Source: Lachnospiraceae bacterium UBA3826 (lineage in GTDB: Bacteria > Bacillota > Clostridia > Lachnospirales > Lachnospiraceae). Taken from it: a stretch of DNA of 12,724 nt. This document shows positions 1 through 7,428 of this stretch, piece by piece. A program made the translations under genes and the position numbers. The notes under the pieces were generated by a model, which did not search any database, was not told the DNA's origin, and worked only from the letters and a program-made list of their open reading frames with translations. Numbering within the stretch: position 1 is the first letter of the stretch; each line of letters opens with the position of its first letter. The DNA lies in assembly GCA_002393095.1 (NCBI GenBank), contig DGII01000098.1, positions 1 through 12,724 on the forward strand, in the 5' to 3' direction.

Positions 1-277
1 TCCACGCTTAAGGTGCACGCTCTTTCTCTCCATATATCCGCCACATTTACTCTGCTACTACAAATGTGATAGTTATTAGACTTCGTTGTTTGTTGCCAAC
101 TTGTCTCTCGTAGCCTAGCCTTATATGTGATTTCTGTCCGTCGGACCAGAGATTTGCTTACAGCTTCCTTCAGATTCCACCTCACGATGGACACCCTTGC
201 TGTTCAGATATACACTTCCCACTATCTGGGCGTGTTCGGGACTTGCACCCGTTAGAGCGCGCCCATGGCGCGCAAAC
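1..277 (-). mobile_element. Group IIC intron, 5' part (domain I), cut by window edge
   Basis: Read on the minus strand, this stretch follows the 5' part of bacterial class C introns as I remember the Oceanobacillus iheyensis intron. It starts GTTTGCGCGCC, has a strong GC hairpin (GCGCGCC/GGCGCGC, about 257-273), then GGGTGCAAGTCCCGAAC, CAAGGGTGTCC, GGTGGAATCTGAAGGAAGC, ATAAGGCTAGGCTA and GCGGATATATGGAGAGAAAG, all in the family order. The intron RNA is a self-splicing ribozyme and retroelement. Domains II-VI and any reverse transcriptase/maturase gene would lie to the left, outside the window. The first bases GTTTG deviate from the usual GTGYG. The element begins three bases after the ackA terminator stem, the known target type of class C introns. 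The family call is confident; the exact boundary is less so. Confidence 0.88.
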
Positions 278-280
278 CAT

Positions 281-312
281 AAAGAGAAGCATCCGCAGGG
301 ATGCTTCTCTTT
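281..312 (-). terminator. Rho-independent terminator of ackA, intron target
   Basis: A 14-bp perfect stem (281-294 paired with 299-312) with a 4-base loop lies 37 bases past the ackA stop. On the minus strand the 3' arm ends TCTCTTT and is followed by ATG, then by the first base of the group II intron. The normal U tract is therefore short and seems to have been interrupted or supplied by the intron junction. The hairpin could also act on plus-strand transcripts, since TTAT follows it there. Confidence 0.85.
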
Positions 313-320
313 TTATCAAG

Positions 321-340
321 GCAACGCCTCACGGCGTTGC
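321..340 (-). other. Short GNRA-capped hairpin after ackA
   Basis: An 8-bp perfect stem (321-328 with 333-340) has loop GTGA on the minus strand, a GNRA-type tetraloop. It lies between the ackA stop codon (350-352) and the main terminator (281-312). No T-run follows, so it is probably not a terminator itself; it may stabilise the mRNA 3' end or assist termination. Confidence 0.6.
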
Positions 341-349
341 TTCCTTTCT

Positions 350-1546
350 CTATTTTGTAAGGCGAACCGTCTCGCGGGCAATGGCAAGCTCTTCATTGGT
401 GGGTACTACCATTATCGTTACCTTATCACCGGGCTTGGAGATTATGACCTCCTCACCGCGTATAGAATTCTTCTCATCATCTATGGAACAGCCTAAGAAG
501 GTGAGGTATTCGGAGATGGCCTTACGCATGGCACAGTCATTCTCGCCTACGCCTGCCGTGAAGGCTACCACATCCACGCCTCCCATAGCTACTATGTAAG
601 AACCGATGTATTTCGCCACTCTGTAGGCATAGGTCTCAAGAGCGCCCTCAGCCTTGGCATTGCCGTCTTTTGTCGCCTTGGTCAGATCTCGGAAGTCACT
701 TGATACACCGTCTGACAATCCGTATACGCCCGACTTCTTGTTACATATATCGATCACTTCATCTGCCGTAAGTCCTTCCTTATCCGCAATGAAGCTTATG
801 ATGGCGGGATCTATATCTCCGGAACGTGTACCCATGATAAGTCCCTCAAGAGGAGTCATACCCATGGATGTGTCTACCGACTTCCCGTTCTTGACTGCTG
901 ATATGGATGCGCCGTTACCTAAGTGACATACTATTATCTTAAGGTCATCCCTGCTCTTACCGAGTATCTTAGCTGCCCTGTCGGATACATAATCATGGCT
1001 CGTACCGTGGAAGCCGTAACGACGTACCTTGTATTTCTCATAATACTCATAAGGCAGACCGTACATATATGCCTTACGTGGCATAGTCTGATGGAATGCT
1101 GTATCGAATACCGCTACCATAGGTACACCGGGCATAACCTCCCTGCAGGCATTGATACCGATGATATTGGCAGGATTATGAAGAGGTGCAAGGTCGTTAC
1201 ACTCCTCTATGGCCTTCATTACATCATCATCTATGATAACAGAGGTTGCGAACTTCTCACCTCCGTGTACCACTCTGTGTCCTACAGCGTCTATCTCGGA
1301 TAAGTCCTTAATGACACCTACCGATGCATCGGTGAGCTTGTCTATAACTAACTTCACCGCATCGGTGTGATCCTTCATAGGCTTCTGCTCCGTCACCTTA
1401 TCCCCTCCGTCGGGAGTATGGGTGATGGCACTTCCGTCTATGCCTATCCTCTCACACAGACCCTTTGCCAATACCTTCTCTGAGTCTGTCTCTATAAGCT
1501 GATACTTAAGAGATGAGCTTCCGCAGTTAAGTACTAATACATTCAT
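350..1546 (-). CDS. ackA: Acetate kinase
   Basis: Acetate kinase converts acetyl phosphate and ADP to acetate and ATP, the energy-yielding last step of fermentative acetate production in the cytosol. The 398-residue product has normal family length. It shows the N-terminal phosphate motif LNCGSSSLKY, and residues matching the characterised Methanosarcina enzyme: N7, R91 (HRVVHGG), D148 (FDTAFHQ), H180 (YGFHGTSH), R241 (GTRSGDIDP) and a C-terminal glutamate in NEELAIARE (about 385). The start is the ATG preceded by GGAGG (1555-1559) with an 8-base gap. It follows a LacI-family regulator by 51 bases and probably has its own promoter at 1573-1600. The usual partner pta is not adjacent. A terminator and a group II intron follow immediately downstream. 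Confidence 0.98.
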   Translation of the reverse strand: MNVLVLNCGSSSLKYQLIETDSEKVLAKGLCERIGIDGSAITHTPDGGDKVTEQKPMKDHTDAVKLVIDKLTDASVGVIKDLSEIDAVGHRVVHGGEKFATSVIIDDDVMKAIEECNDLAPLHNPANIIGINACREVMPGVPMVAVFDTAFHQTMPRKAYMYGLPYEYYEKYKVRRYGFHGTSHDYVSDRAAKILGKSRDDLKIIVCHLGNGASISAVKNGKSVDTSMGMTPLEGLIMGTRSGDIDPAIISFIADKEGLTADEVIDICNKKSGVYGLSDGVSSDFRDLTKATKDGNAKAEGALETYAYRVAKYIGSYIVAMGGVDVVAFTAGVGENDCAMRKAISEYLTFLGCSIDDEKNSIRGEEVIISKPGDKVTIMVVPTNEELAIARETVRLTK

Positions 1547-1572
1547 TTCGTAATCCTCCGATACTTTCTTTT

Positions 1573-1600
1573 ACTATATTGATATTTACTGTTTTGTCTA
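1573..1600 (-). promoter_or_regulatory. Likely SigA-type promoter of ackA
   Basis: On the minus strand TAGACA (1595-1600, five of six matches to TTGACA) is followed by a 16-base spacer and TATAGT (1573-1578, five of six to TATAAT). The -35 box covers the stop codon of the upstream regulator gene (1598-1600). The start site would fall about 20 bases before the ackA ATG, leaving room for its GGAGG site. This suggests ackA can be expressed separately from proS and the regulator. Confidence 0.6.
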
Positions 1601-2617
1601 TTTTGTCTCTCTTATCTTGATATTAAGCTGCGCGTAATAATAGCTTCTTATATCTATGGGCTCCTGACTGCTTAAGTAATTGAACATAAGCTCAAGAGAT
1701 CTGGCTCCCTGCCATTCGGGTTCCTGACATATGGTGGCGGTGATTATGCCCTTATCAAGCATATCTATGGTGGTGGGTACATCATCATGTGTTATGACAC
1801 GGATATCACGACCTATGGCAAGCTCCTGTATCGCCCTGCAGCCTCCGTAGACGCCTGCTGCAGTGAAGTACAGTCCGTTGATCTCCGGGTGCTTGCTCAG
1901 CATATTGCTGACTATATCGAAGCTCTTAAGATCATCATCATAGTTCTCTTCGCAGCATACGATATTAAATCTCGCATCCTCTGTAAGTCTGTCCGTGAAT
2001 CCGGCTTCTCTCTGAGAGTGACACAGAATATTGCGATCACCAAGGATGATCCCTATATTGACCTTATCATGTGTCATAAGCTGCATCAGAGCACCCGCTG
2101 CCGCACCGGAATTGTAATAATCGCTGCCTACATAGGCTATCCGTCTGACATTCTCTGCATCCGAATTAACCGTTATGACAGGTATCCCATCATCTATCAG
2201 ACTGTTAAGCTTGTCACACACCTTGTTGTCATTATAAGGAGTGATGATAAGTCCCTGTACTCCCTCCTCGACACAGGCTTCTATTGCCGACATCTGGGCC
2301 TCAGGATGATATGCCACCCGCTTGACCGTAACCTCACACCCGAAGAAGGCAAGCTCCTCGGCTCTCTCCGTGAAGCCCTCTATAACCTTATCGAAAAAAG
2401 GGTTCTTACGGCTGAAGACTATTATCCCTATAAGATACTTCTTCTTCTGGGCTGCAAGCGCCATTCCGGCTTTATTGGGCTTATAACCAAGTTGCTTGGC
2501 TATGGCTTTGACTCTGGCCGCCGTCTCCTCGCTGACACCGTCTCTGTTATTAAGTACCCTGTCTACAGTACCTCTGGATACGCCTGACAGTCTTGCTATC
2601 TCCTTGATAGTGGTCAT
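1598..2617 (-). CDS. LacI-family transcriptional regulator
   Basis: This is a 339-residue DNA-binding regulator of normal LacI length. Residues 1-50 form the helix-turn-helix (TIKEIARLSGVSRGTVDRVLN, then the GVSEETAARV and LGYKPN segments). A hinge-like segment (KAGMALAAQKK) links it to a periplasmic-binding-protein-like sensor domain (about 60-335) with GLIITPYND, GIPVITVNSD and IAYVGSDYYNSGAAAG motifs, typical of sugar-sensing members. The start overlaps the proS stop by one base (TAATG), with a GGGGGAG site inside the proS end, so translation is probably coupled to proS. The effector is not deducible. Ribose- or polyol-type ligands are common in this subgroup, but that is a guess. I saw no clear CG-centred operator nearby, so whether it controls ackA is open. 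Confidence 0.93.
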   Translation of the reverse strand: MTTIKEIARLSGVSRGTVDRVLNNRDGVSEETAARVKAIAKQLGYKPNKAGMALAAQKKKYLIGIIVFSRKNPFFDKVIEGFTERAEELAFFGCEVTVKRVAYHPEAQMSAIEACVEEGVQGLIITPYNDNKVCDKLNSLIDDGIPVITVNSDAENVRRIAYVGSDYYNSGAAAGALMQLMTHDKVNIGIILGDRNILCHSQREAGFTDRLTEDARFNIVCCEENYDDDLKSFDIVSNMLSKHPEINGLYFTAAGVYGGCRAIQELAIGRDIRVITHDDVPTTIDMLDKGIITATICQEPEWQGARSLELMFNYLSSQEPIDIRSYYYAQLNIKIRETK

Positions 2618-4053
2618 TAATAAGCTCTCCCCCAGTAGACCATCTTCTTAGCCGGACGACCGCAGCATACACAGGTATCCGATATCTGTTCCTGTTCAAA
2701 AGGCATACACCTGCTCGTTGCAGACATCTTCTCCTTGATCTTATCCTCACATGCCTGATCTCCGCACCACATTGCCTTGACAAAGCCGGGTGTGGTATCA
2801 AGGATATTCTGCATCTCATCCATGGTTTTCGCAGTATATGTATGAGCGTCTCTGTGAGCTCTTGCACGCTCAAGCATATCCTTCTGTATGGCGGTAAGCA
2901 GCTCGGACACCTTAGCCTCAAGTTCATCTAAGGCACACTCTGTCTTCTCACCGTTATCCCTTCTGGCAAGTACACACTTGCCTGCCTCTATATCCTTGGG
3001 CCCTATCTCTACTCTCAGGGGTATTCCCCTCATCTCCTGCTCTGAGAACTTCCATCCCGGGCTCTTGTCGGAATCATCAAGCTTAACTCTTATGTCCGCC
3101 TTCTTAAGACGATCTCTTAAGGCTGCGGCTGTATCCAAGACACCCTCCTTTTTCTGCTGTATGGGTATGATCATGACCTGTACGGGCGCTACCTTAGGCG
3201 GCAACACCAGCCCCGAATCGTCTCCATGTACCATGATTATTGCACCTATAAGCCTCGTTGTCGTTCCCCATGATGTCTGATGTACATACTTAAGGGTATT
3301 GTCCTTATCCGCATACTGTATCCCGAAGGCCTTGGCGAAGCCGTCACCGAAGTTGTGGCTCGTGCCGGATTGAAGAGCCTTGCCGTCATGCATAAGGGCT
3401 TCTATGGTATAGGTGGCCTCAGCTCCGGCGAATTTCTCTTTATCCGTCTTGCGTCCCTTGATAACCGGAATTGCGAGTACTTCCTCGCAGAAATCGGCAT
3501 ATACATTGAGCATCTGTATGGTGCACTCCTCGGCTTCCTCAGCCGTGGCATGCGCCGTATGACCCTCCTGCCAGAGAAATTCACGGCTTCTTAGGAATGG
3601 TCTGGTCTCCTTCTCCCAGCGGACAACCGAACACCACTGATTATAGAGCTTGGGAAGATCCCTGTATGACTGTATATCGTTCTTATAGAAATCGCAGAAA
3701 AGCGTCTCCGATGTAGGTCGTACACACATCCTCTCCTGAAGCGGTGCATTGCCTCCGTGAGTCACCCACGCAACCTCAGGTGCAAAGCCCTCCACATGAT
3801 CCTTCTCTTTATTAAGCAGGCTTTCGGGGATGAACATGGGCAGGTATACATTCTCTACTCCCGTCTCCTTAAATCTTGCATCCATCTGGGACTGAATGAG
3901 CTCCCATATGGCATAGCCTGCGGGCTTGAACACCATGCAGCCCTTAACGGATGTATAGTCCATAAGCTCAGCTTTCTTGACTACATCCGTATACCACTGC
4001 GCGAAGTCCTCCTCCATGGATGTGATAGCTTCTACGAGTTTCTTGTCAGCCAT
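2617..4053 (-). CDS. proS: Proline--tRNA ligase, short Zn-tailed (archaeal/eukaryal-like) type
   Basis: ProRS charges tRNA-Pro with proline in the cytosol. The 478-residue length and architecture fit the short ProRS class without the bacterial inserted editing domain. The class II core includes VYLPMFIPESLL (motif 1 area), VRPTSE (111-116), the motif 2 region with RWEKETRPFLRSREFLWQEGHT (written here as RWEKE...RSREFLWQ) and the motif 3 region GTTTRLIGAIIM with HGDDSGLVLPP. An anticodon-binding domain follows (about 290-400). The tail is a Zn-binding domain with cysteines at 430, 435, 449, 461, 463 and 464, and ends in the family's typical aromatic WGRAY. The start has AGGA about 10 bases upstream. 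It lies 26 bases after the peptidase-like gene and overlaps the LacI-type gene by one base, so it is the middle of an operon. Confidence 0.97.
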   Translation of the reverse strand: MADKKLVEAITSMEEDFAQWYTDVVKKAELMDYTSVKGCMVFKPAGYAIWELIQSQMDARFKETGVENVYLPMFIPESLLNKEKDHVEGFAPEVAWVTHGGNAPLQERMCVRPTSETLFCDFYKNDIQSYRDLPKLYNQWCSVVRWEKETRPFLRSREFLWQEGHTAHATAEEAEECTIQMLNVYADFCEEVLAIPVIKGRKTDKEKFAGAEATYTIEALMHDGKALQSGTSHNFGDGFAKAFGIQYADKDNTLKYVHQTSWGTTTRLIGAIIMVHGDDSGLVLPPKVAPVQVMIIPIQQKKEGVLDTAAALRDRLKKADIRVKLDDSDKSPGWKFSEQEMRGIPLRVEIGPKDIEAGKCVLARRDNGEKTECALDELEAKVSELLTAIQKDMLERARAHRDAHTYTAKTMDEMQNILDTTPGFVKAMWCGDQACEDKIKEKMSATSRCMPFEQEQISDTCVCCGRPAKKMVYWGRAY

Positions 4054-4079
4054 TGTTGTCAGTTCCTTTCATTAATATA

Positions 4080-4754
4080 TTAGCATTTGATCTCGAGATA
4101 TCCGAGCAGCTTGCTTGTATCATAGCTTGTCATGATGTCAAGATTGGGATCATAGTATTTTCCGTTATAATATACCAGATAATGGCAGTAACGGCCCATC
4201 TTCTCCATAAGTATCGCACACTTGGGCAATACCACATCACGACCCTCCGTATATACTATTATGTCTGAATGATCTATTCCATAGTAATTAAGCGCGGATA
4301 TCATACGACCCATGGTAGCCTGCCACTCACGGCAATCCATCACCGTAATGACCTCAGCTAACGTCACACCTGCAAGCATTGCCACACAGCACTGTCCGCA
4401 GAGTCCGTCATCCTCCTGCATGATGACTTCCATGGAATCTATCTTCCTTATGGGATTGTCAAGGCTGTAGGGACTGTTCTTGTCCATCTCTATAAGAGAG
4501 CCGTGTACATGAAGGAGTATCTTGTGATTGACACCCATCTCTACTCCTGACAGCTCCGAATTCTCATCCGATACCTTGATATCGTATCTGCCCTTCTCCT
4601 TAGGGTGAAGCTCGCACTTGATGATCTTATTGTCGATTACTATCTCGGCTTCAATCACATCTCTCTGCTTACATACCTCCCAGATGTTAAAGGGAATATT
4701 GATCGAATATCCCACTTCCGCCTTTTCTACCTTGGATTCAAAAAAATACCTCAT
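4080..4754 (-). CDS. DUF1905-like domain fused to C39-like cysteine peptidase (putative)
   Basis: I do not recognise this 224-residue protein as a known named family. The first 85 residues (FFESKVEKAE, SINIPFNIWEV, IDNKIIKCELHPKEKGRYDIKVSD) look like the small beta-barrel of DUF1905-type proteins. The second part (about 108-224) resembles papain-like C39 domains: Q113 and C119 in QEDDGLCGQCC, H191 in CHYLVYYNG and D202 in KYYDPNLD give a plausible Gln/Cys/His/Asp set in the right order. There is no signal peptide or membrane segment and no ABC transporter nearby, so it is not a usual bacteriocin-export peptidase. The start has GGAGG at 4761-4765 with a 6-base gap. It heads the run towards proS (26-base gap). 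A peptidase or a transglutaminase/deubiquitinase-like fold are both possible. The substrate is unknown. Confidence 0.6.
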   Translation of the reverse strand: MRYFFESKVEKAEVGYSINIPFNIWEVCKQRDVIEAEIVIDNKIIKCELHPKEKGRYDIKVSDENSELSGVEMGVNHKILLHVHGSLIEMDKNSPYSLDNPIRKIDSMEVIMQEDDGLCGQCCVAMLAGVTLAEVITVMDCREWQATMGRMISALNYYGIDHSDIIVYTEGRDVVLPKCAILMEKMGRYCHYLVYYNGKYYDPNLDIMTSYDTSKLLGYLEIKC

Positions 4755-4772
4755 CTGTAACCTCCATGCTTA

Positions 4773-4784
4773 AGTCTTAAGACT
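4773..4784. repeat. 12-bp perfect palindrome in leader of the C39-like gene
   Basis: AGTCTTAAGACT is a perfect palindrome 18 bases before the start codon, just upstream of the GGAGG site. It could be an operator or a short hairpin controlling translation. A fairly weak -10-like TATAAA (minus strand, 4798-4803) lies just upstream, with TTGATT-like boxes at 15- and 19-base spacings, so a promoter here is possible but not firm. Confidence 0.4.
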
Positions 4785-4858
4785 CTTAACTATATAGTTT
4801 ATACCCTTTCACACTCTTAATCAATCAAAAAGCACGAAAAGGCACGGTCAAGATAATA

Positions 4859-4878
4859 ATACCCTAAAATACCCTAAA
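4859..4878. repeat. Tandem 10-bp repeat upstream of the C39-like gene
   Basis: On the minus strand TTTAGGGTAT occurs twice head to tail without spacing. Related AGGGT boxes occur at about 4801-4806 (AGGGTAT) and 4883-4888 (AAGGGT). One-turn spacing of identical boxes suits direct-repeat regulator binding. The rest of the 215-base gap 4755-4969 is AT-rich; I see no gene or clear terminator in it. Confidence 0.45.
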
Positions 4879-4969
4879 GTGTAACCCTTATGCGCTTGTA
4901 TGGATTGCTCAATACTATGCCAATCTTGCTATAGATGTGAAAAACAGGATAACTGATCATTCATAAATG

Positions 4970-6580
4970 TCACATAACAGGTCCGAATATTCTGAATACT
5001 CTTCCCATAATACGATACATCGTATTAAGCTTCATATAGTAGTCCATATCCACCTCTATGCACTTACTGAAGGTCTCCTCAAAGTCTTCCCTGATCCTTT
5101 CAAGCTCACTGCATTCATAGAGCAGACATCCGCACTCATAATGCAGGAAAAGTGACCTGTAATCAAGATTGACCGTTCCAACTGTACCTATCCGGTCATC
5201 CGATATACAGCACTTGGCGTGTACAAAGCCGGGTTCATACTCATATATCCTGACACCGGCCTTAAGCAGCTGCGGATAGAAGCTTCTTGCTATCATGTAG
5301 GGAACCTTCTTATCCGGTATATGAGGAAGGATGATCCTCACATCTATACCGCTCTTGGCGGCATGCATTATTGCGGTATCCATGCCGTGATCAAGTATAA
5401 GATAAGGAGTCATTATCCACATATATTCATCCGCATTATTAAGGATATCCTTGTAGACATACTTAGCCAGGGCTTCCTTCCTGTACGGACCGTCACCGTA
5501 GGGGATGAACAGTCCGTCTGGAGTAGCTGATTCTGTTGATGTATAGTTGACATAACTCTCCACTTTTTCATCTGAAACCGTACCGAACCTTGCCGCATTC
5601 CACATCTGAAGAAACATAACGGAGAACTGCTTAACAGCCTCCCCTCGTATACATATACCGTTATCCTTCCAATGCCCGAACTTCTCTACCTCATTGATAT
5701 ATTCATCACAGAGATTGAAGCCGCCGGTAAAAGCGATTCGTCCGTCAACGACTACGATCTTACGGTGGTCACGATTGTTATACAGAAGTGAAAGGAACGG
5801 TGTCACCCTTCCGAATACCCTGACCTTAATACCCATATCCGTAAGTGTCTTATAATAGCGTCTGGGAAGTATGGCCACGCATCCGAGATCATCATACATA
5901 AGACGCACTTCAACGCCTTCAGCGGCCTTGCGCTTAAGTACATCAAGCACCTTAGTCCAGAAGATGCTCTCATCCTCTATCATGAAAAATTCAAGGAATA
6001 TGTATTCCCTGGCAGATTCAAGAGCTTCTATTAACGGGGCGAACACCTCATCCGCCGGGGAATAATATGTGCAGTGCGAATTCGAATATACGGCACACTG
6101 GCCCTGATTCACCATATAATATGACAGCTTGGTCAGATCTGTATGCTTATGTGCTATATCCTTAACGACATCAGGTGCCGTTACCGTCAGTCCTCTTGTC
6201 TCCTCTATGATCTTCTCAAGCGCTTTCCTTGAATACCTGACACCTGCGTCAGAACTCACAATTATATAGAGAACCACTCCGGCAATAGGAAAGATCGCTA
6301 TGACTACAGACCATATAAGCCTGCTCTCCGGAGTCTTATCACTCGTCACTATGGCAAGGATCGCTATAAATCCGAATATGGTGAATCCTTCGAATACCAG
6401 CTTGGCATGCTGGTCGATCCATAATGAGAGCAGTACTATTATAACTATCTGAAGGATAAGCAGAAGCGCAGTCGTGACGAAGCCACCGAATACCAGTCTT
6501 TTGACATAGTACATGGTGGTATGCTTTATCGCCTTACCTGAGGGAACTCCTTTTTCTTTCTGATTCTTATATATATTCAT
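4970..6580 (-). CDS. cls: Cardiolipin synthase (phospholipase D superfamily)
   Basis: Bacterial cardiolipin synthase joins two phosphatidylglycerols into cardiolipin and glycerol at the cytoplasmic membrane. From the chosen ATG the protein has 536 residues, slightly above the usual 480-510. The N-terminal third has three hydrophobic segments (about 30-52, 63-79 and 88-108; PLDc_N region). Two HKD motifs follow: HRKIVVVDGRIAFTGGFN (His about 272) and HAKCCISDDRIGTVGTVNLD (His about 454), each with the expected His, Lys, Asp and Gly. An upstream in-frame GTG at 6595 would overlap the AmrS stop. I prefer the ATG at 6578-6580 because AGGTG lies close upstream and it leaves an 11-base gap. It is the last gene of the AmmeMemoRadiSam run. 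No clear terminator follows. Confidence 0.93.
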   Translation of the reverse strand: MNIYKNQKEKGVPSGKAIKHTTMYYVKRLVFGGFVTTALLLILQIVIIVLLSLWIDQHAKLVFEGFTIFGFIAILAIVTSDKTPESRLIWSVVIAIFPIAGVVLYIIVSSDAGVRYSRKALEKIIEETRGLTVTAPDVVKDIAHKHTDLTKLSYYMVNQGQCAVYSNSHCTYYSPADEVFAPLIEALESAREYIFLEFFMIEDESIFWTKVLDVLKRKAAEGVEVRLMYDDLGCVAILPRRYYKTLTDMGIKVRVFGRVTPFLSLLYNNRDHRKIVVVDGRIAFTGGFNLCDEYINEVEKFGHWKDNGICIRGEAVKQFSVMFLQMWNAARFGTVSDEKVESYVNYTSTESATPDGLFIPYGDGPYRKEALAKYVYKDILNNADEYMWIMTPYLILDHGMDTAIMHAAKSGIDVRIILPHIPDKKVPYMIARSFYPQLLKAGVRIYEYEPGFVHAKCCISDDRIGTVGTVNLDYRSLFLHYECGCLLYECSELERIREDFEETFSKCIEVDMDYYMKLNTMYRIMGRVFRIFGPVM

Positions 6581-6591
6581 GAACACACCTG

Positions 6592-7428
6592 TCACACATT
6601 CCCGGTATATACATACTTAAGCTTTTCTCGCGCTATGTCCGCAAGATGAAATATCCTATCCACATCCGTTGCACTTCTGTCTGTCATATGAAAGCAGGGG
6701 AAGAATCTTGTTATATGCAGAGGGATGTCGGGATCTGTATCCGCTATCCAGCTACTTATACGCTGCATCTCATCATCCGTATCATTCTCTCCTGTCACGA
6801 TCAGCGTAGTCAGCTCCACATGGCAGAAGGTGATAGCCTCTCTGATACAGTCAAGCACCATCTCCCTGTCGCCCCCGAGCGTATCTCTGTAATAGCTGTC
6901 GCTAAAGCCCTTAAGATCGATATTCATTGCATCGATATATGGCGCAAGCTCCTTAAGTATACCTGTCTCTGCCGTACCGTTAGTCACAAGCACATTCACC
7001 ATACCCATCTCATGTATAAGCCCGGCCACGTCTCTTACATATTCGTATCCGATAAGCGGCTCATTGTATGTGTATGCTACGCCGATATTGCCCTTATCCT
7101 TAAGCCCTGATGCAATATCCGCAAGCTCTTTGGGGCTAAGGGTATCGGCTTGTGTACTCCACCTGCCTGCTCTCTCATCCCATGATATCTCACTGTTCTG
7201 ACAGAAGGGACACCTCAGATTACAACCATAGCTTCCGACAGAGAGTATCTTAGAACCCGGATGGAACCTCTTAAGAGGCTTCTTCTCTATGGGATCAAGC
7301 GCAAGCGATGTTACCCTGCCATAATTAGCGGCATACACCTTCCCGTCCTTACAGCCTCTTGCCCTGCAGAAGCCCAAGCCTCCCTCCGGTATGTCGCAGT
7401 GCCTGAAGCAGATTTCACATCTAGACAT
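6592..7428 (-). CDS. amrS: AmmeMemoRadiSam system radical SAM enzyme
   Basis: This is a 278-residue radical SAM protein of the PflA-like type that, by family knowledge, accompanies AMMECR1 and Memo proteins. Its reaction is not established as far as I know. The 4Fe-4S/SAM motif is C69-x3-C73-x2-C76 (GCNLRCPFCQN). An N-terminal Cys-rich segment (C4, C7, C11, C21, C26) is characteristic of the AmrS group, as is the YNEP segment (YTYNEPLIGYEY) and NIDLKGFSDSYY. The start has AGGTGATAAGG just upstream and overlaps the end of the AmrB-AmrA gene by 8 bases. The protein stops right after VYTGNV. Family members I recall continue with a short tail containing a CPxCG pair, so this copy appears to lack that tail. 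Confidence 0.93.
   Translation of the reverse strand: MSRCEICFRHCDIPEGGLGFCRARGCKDGKVYAANYGRVTSLALDPIEKKPLKRFHPGSKILSVGSYGCNLRCPFCQNSEISWDERAGRWSTQADTLSPKELADIASGLKDKGNIGVAYTYNEPLIGYEYVRDVAGLIHEMGMVNVLVTNGTAETGILKELAPYIDAMNIDLKGFSDSYYRDTLGGDREMVLDCIREAITFCHVELTTLIVTGENDTDDEMQRISSWIADTDPDIPLHITRFFPCFHMTDRSATDVDRIFHLADIAREKLKYVYTGNV

Noticed and set aside
197..599. Plus-strand open frames at the left edge
   Set aside because: They run across the intron, the terminator hairpin and the antisense of ackA, and have no recognisable product.
1787..2587. Long plus-strand open frame (266 codons) opposite the LacI-type gene
   Set aside because: It is a shadow of the regulator gene: no ribosome site, no family motifs, and the opposite strand has a clear complete protein.
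4886..4969. Terminator for the cardiolipin synthase run
   Set aside because: Only 4-5 bp stems (for example GATTG/CAATC) with large loops; the one T-run near 4940 has no strong hairpin before it.
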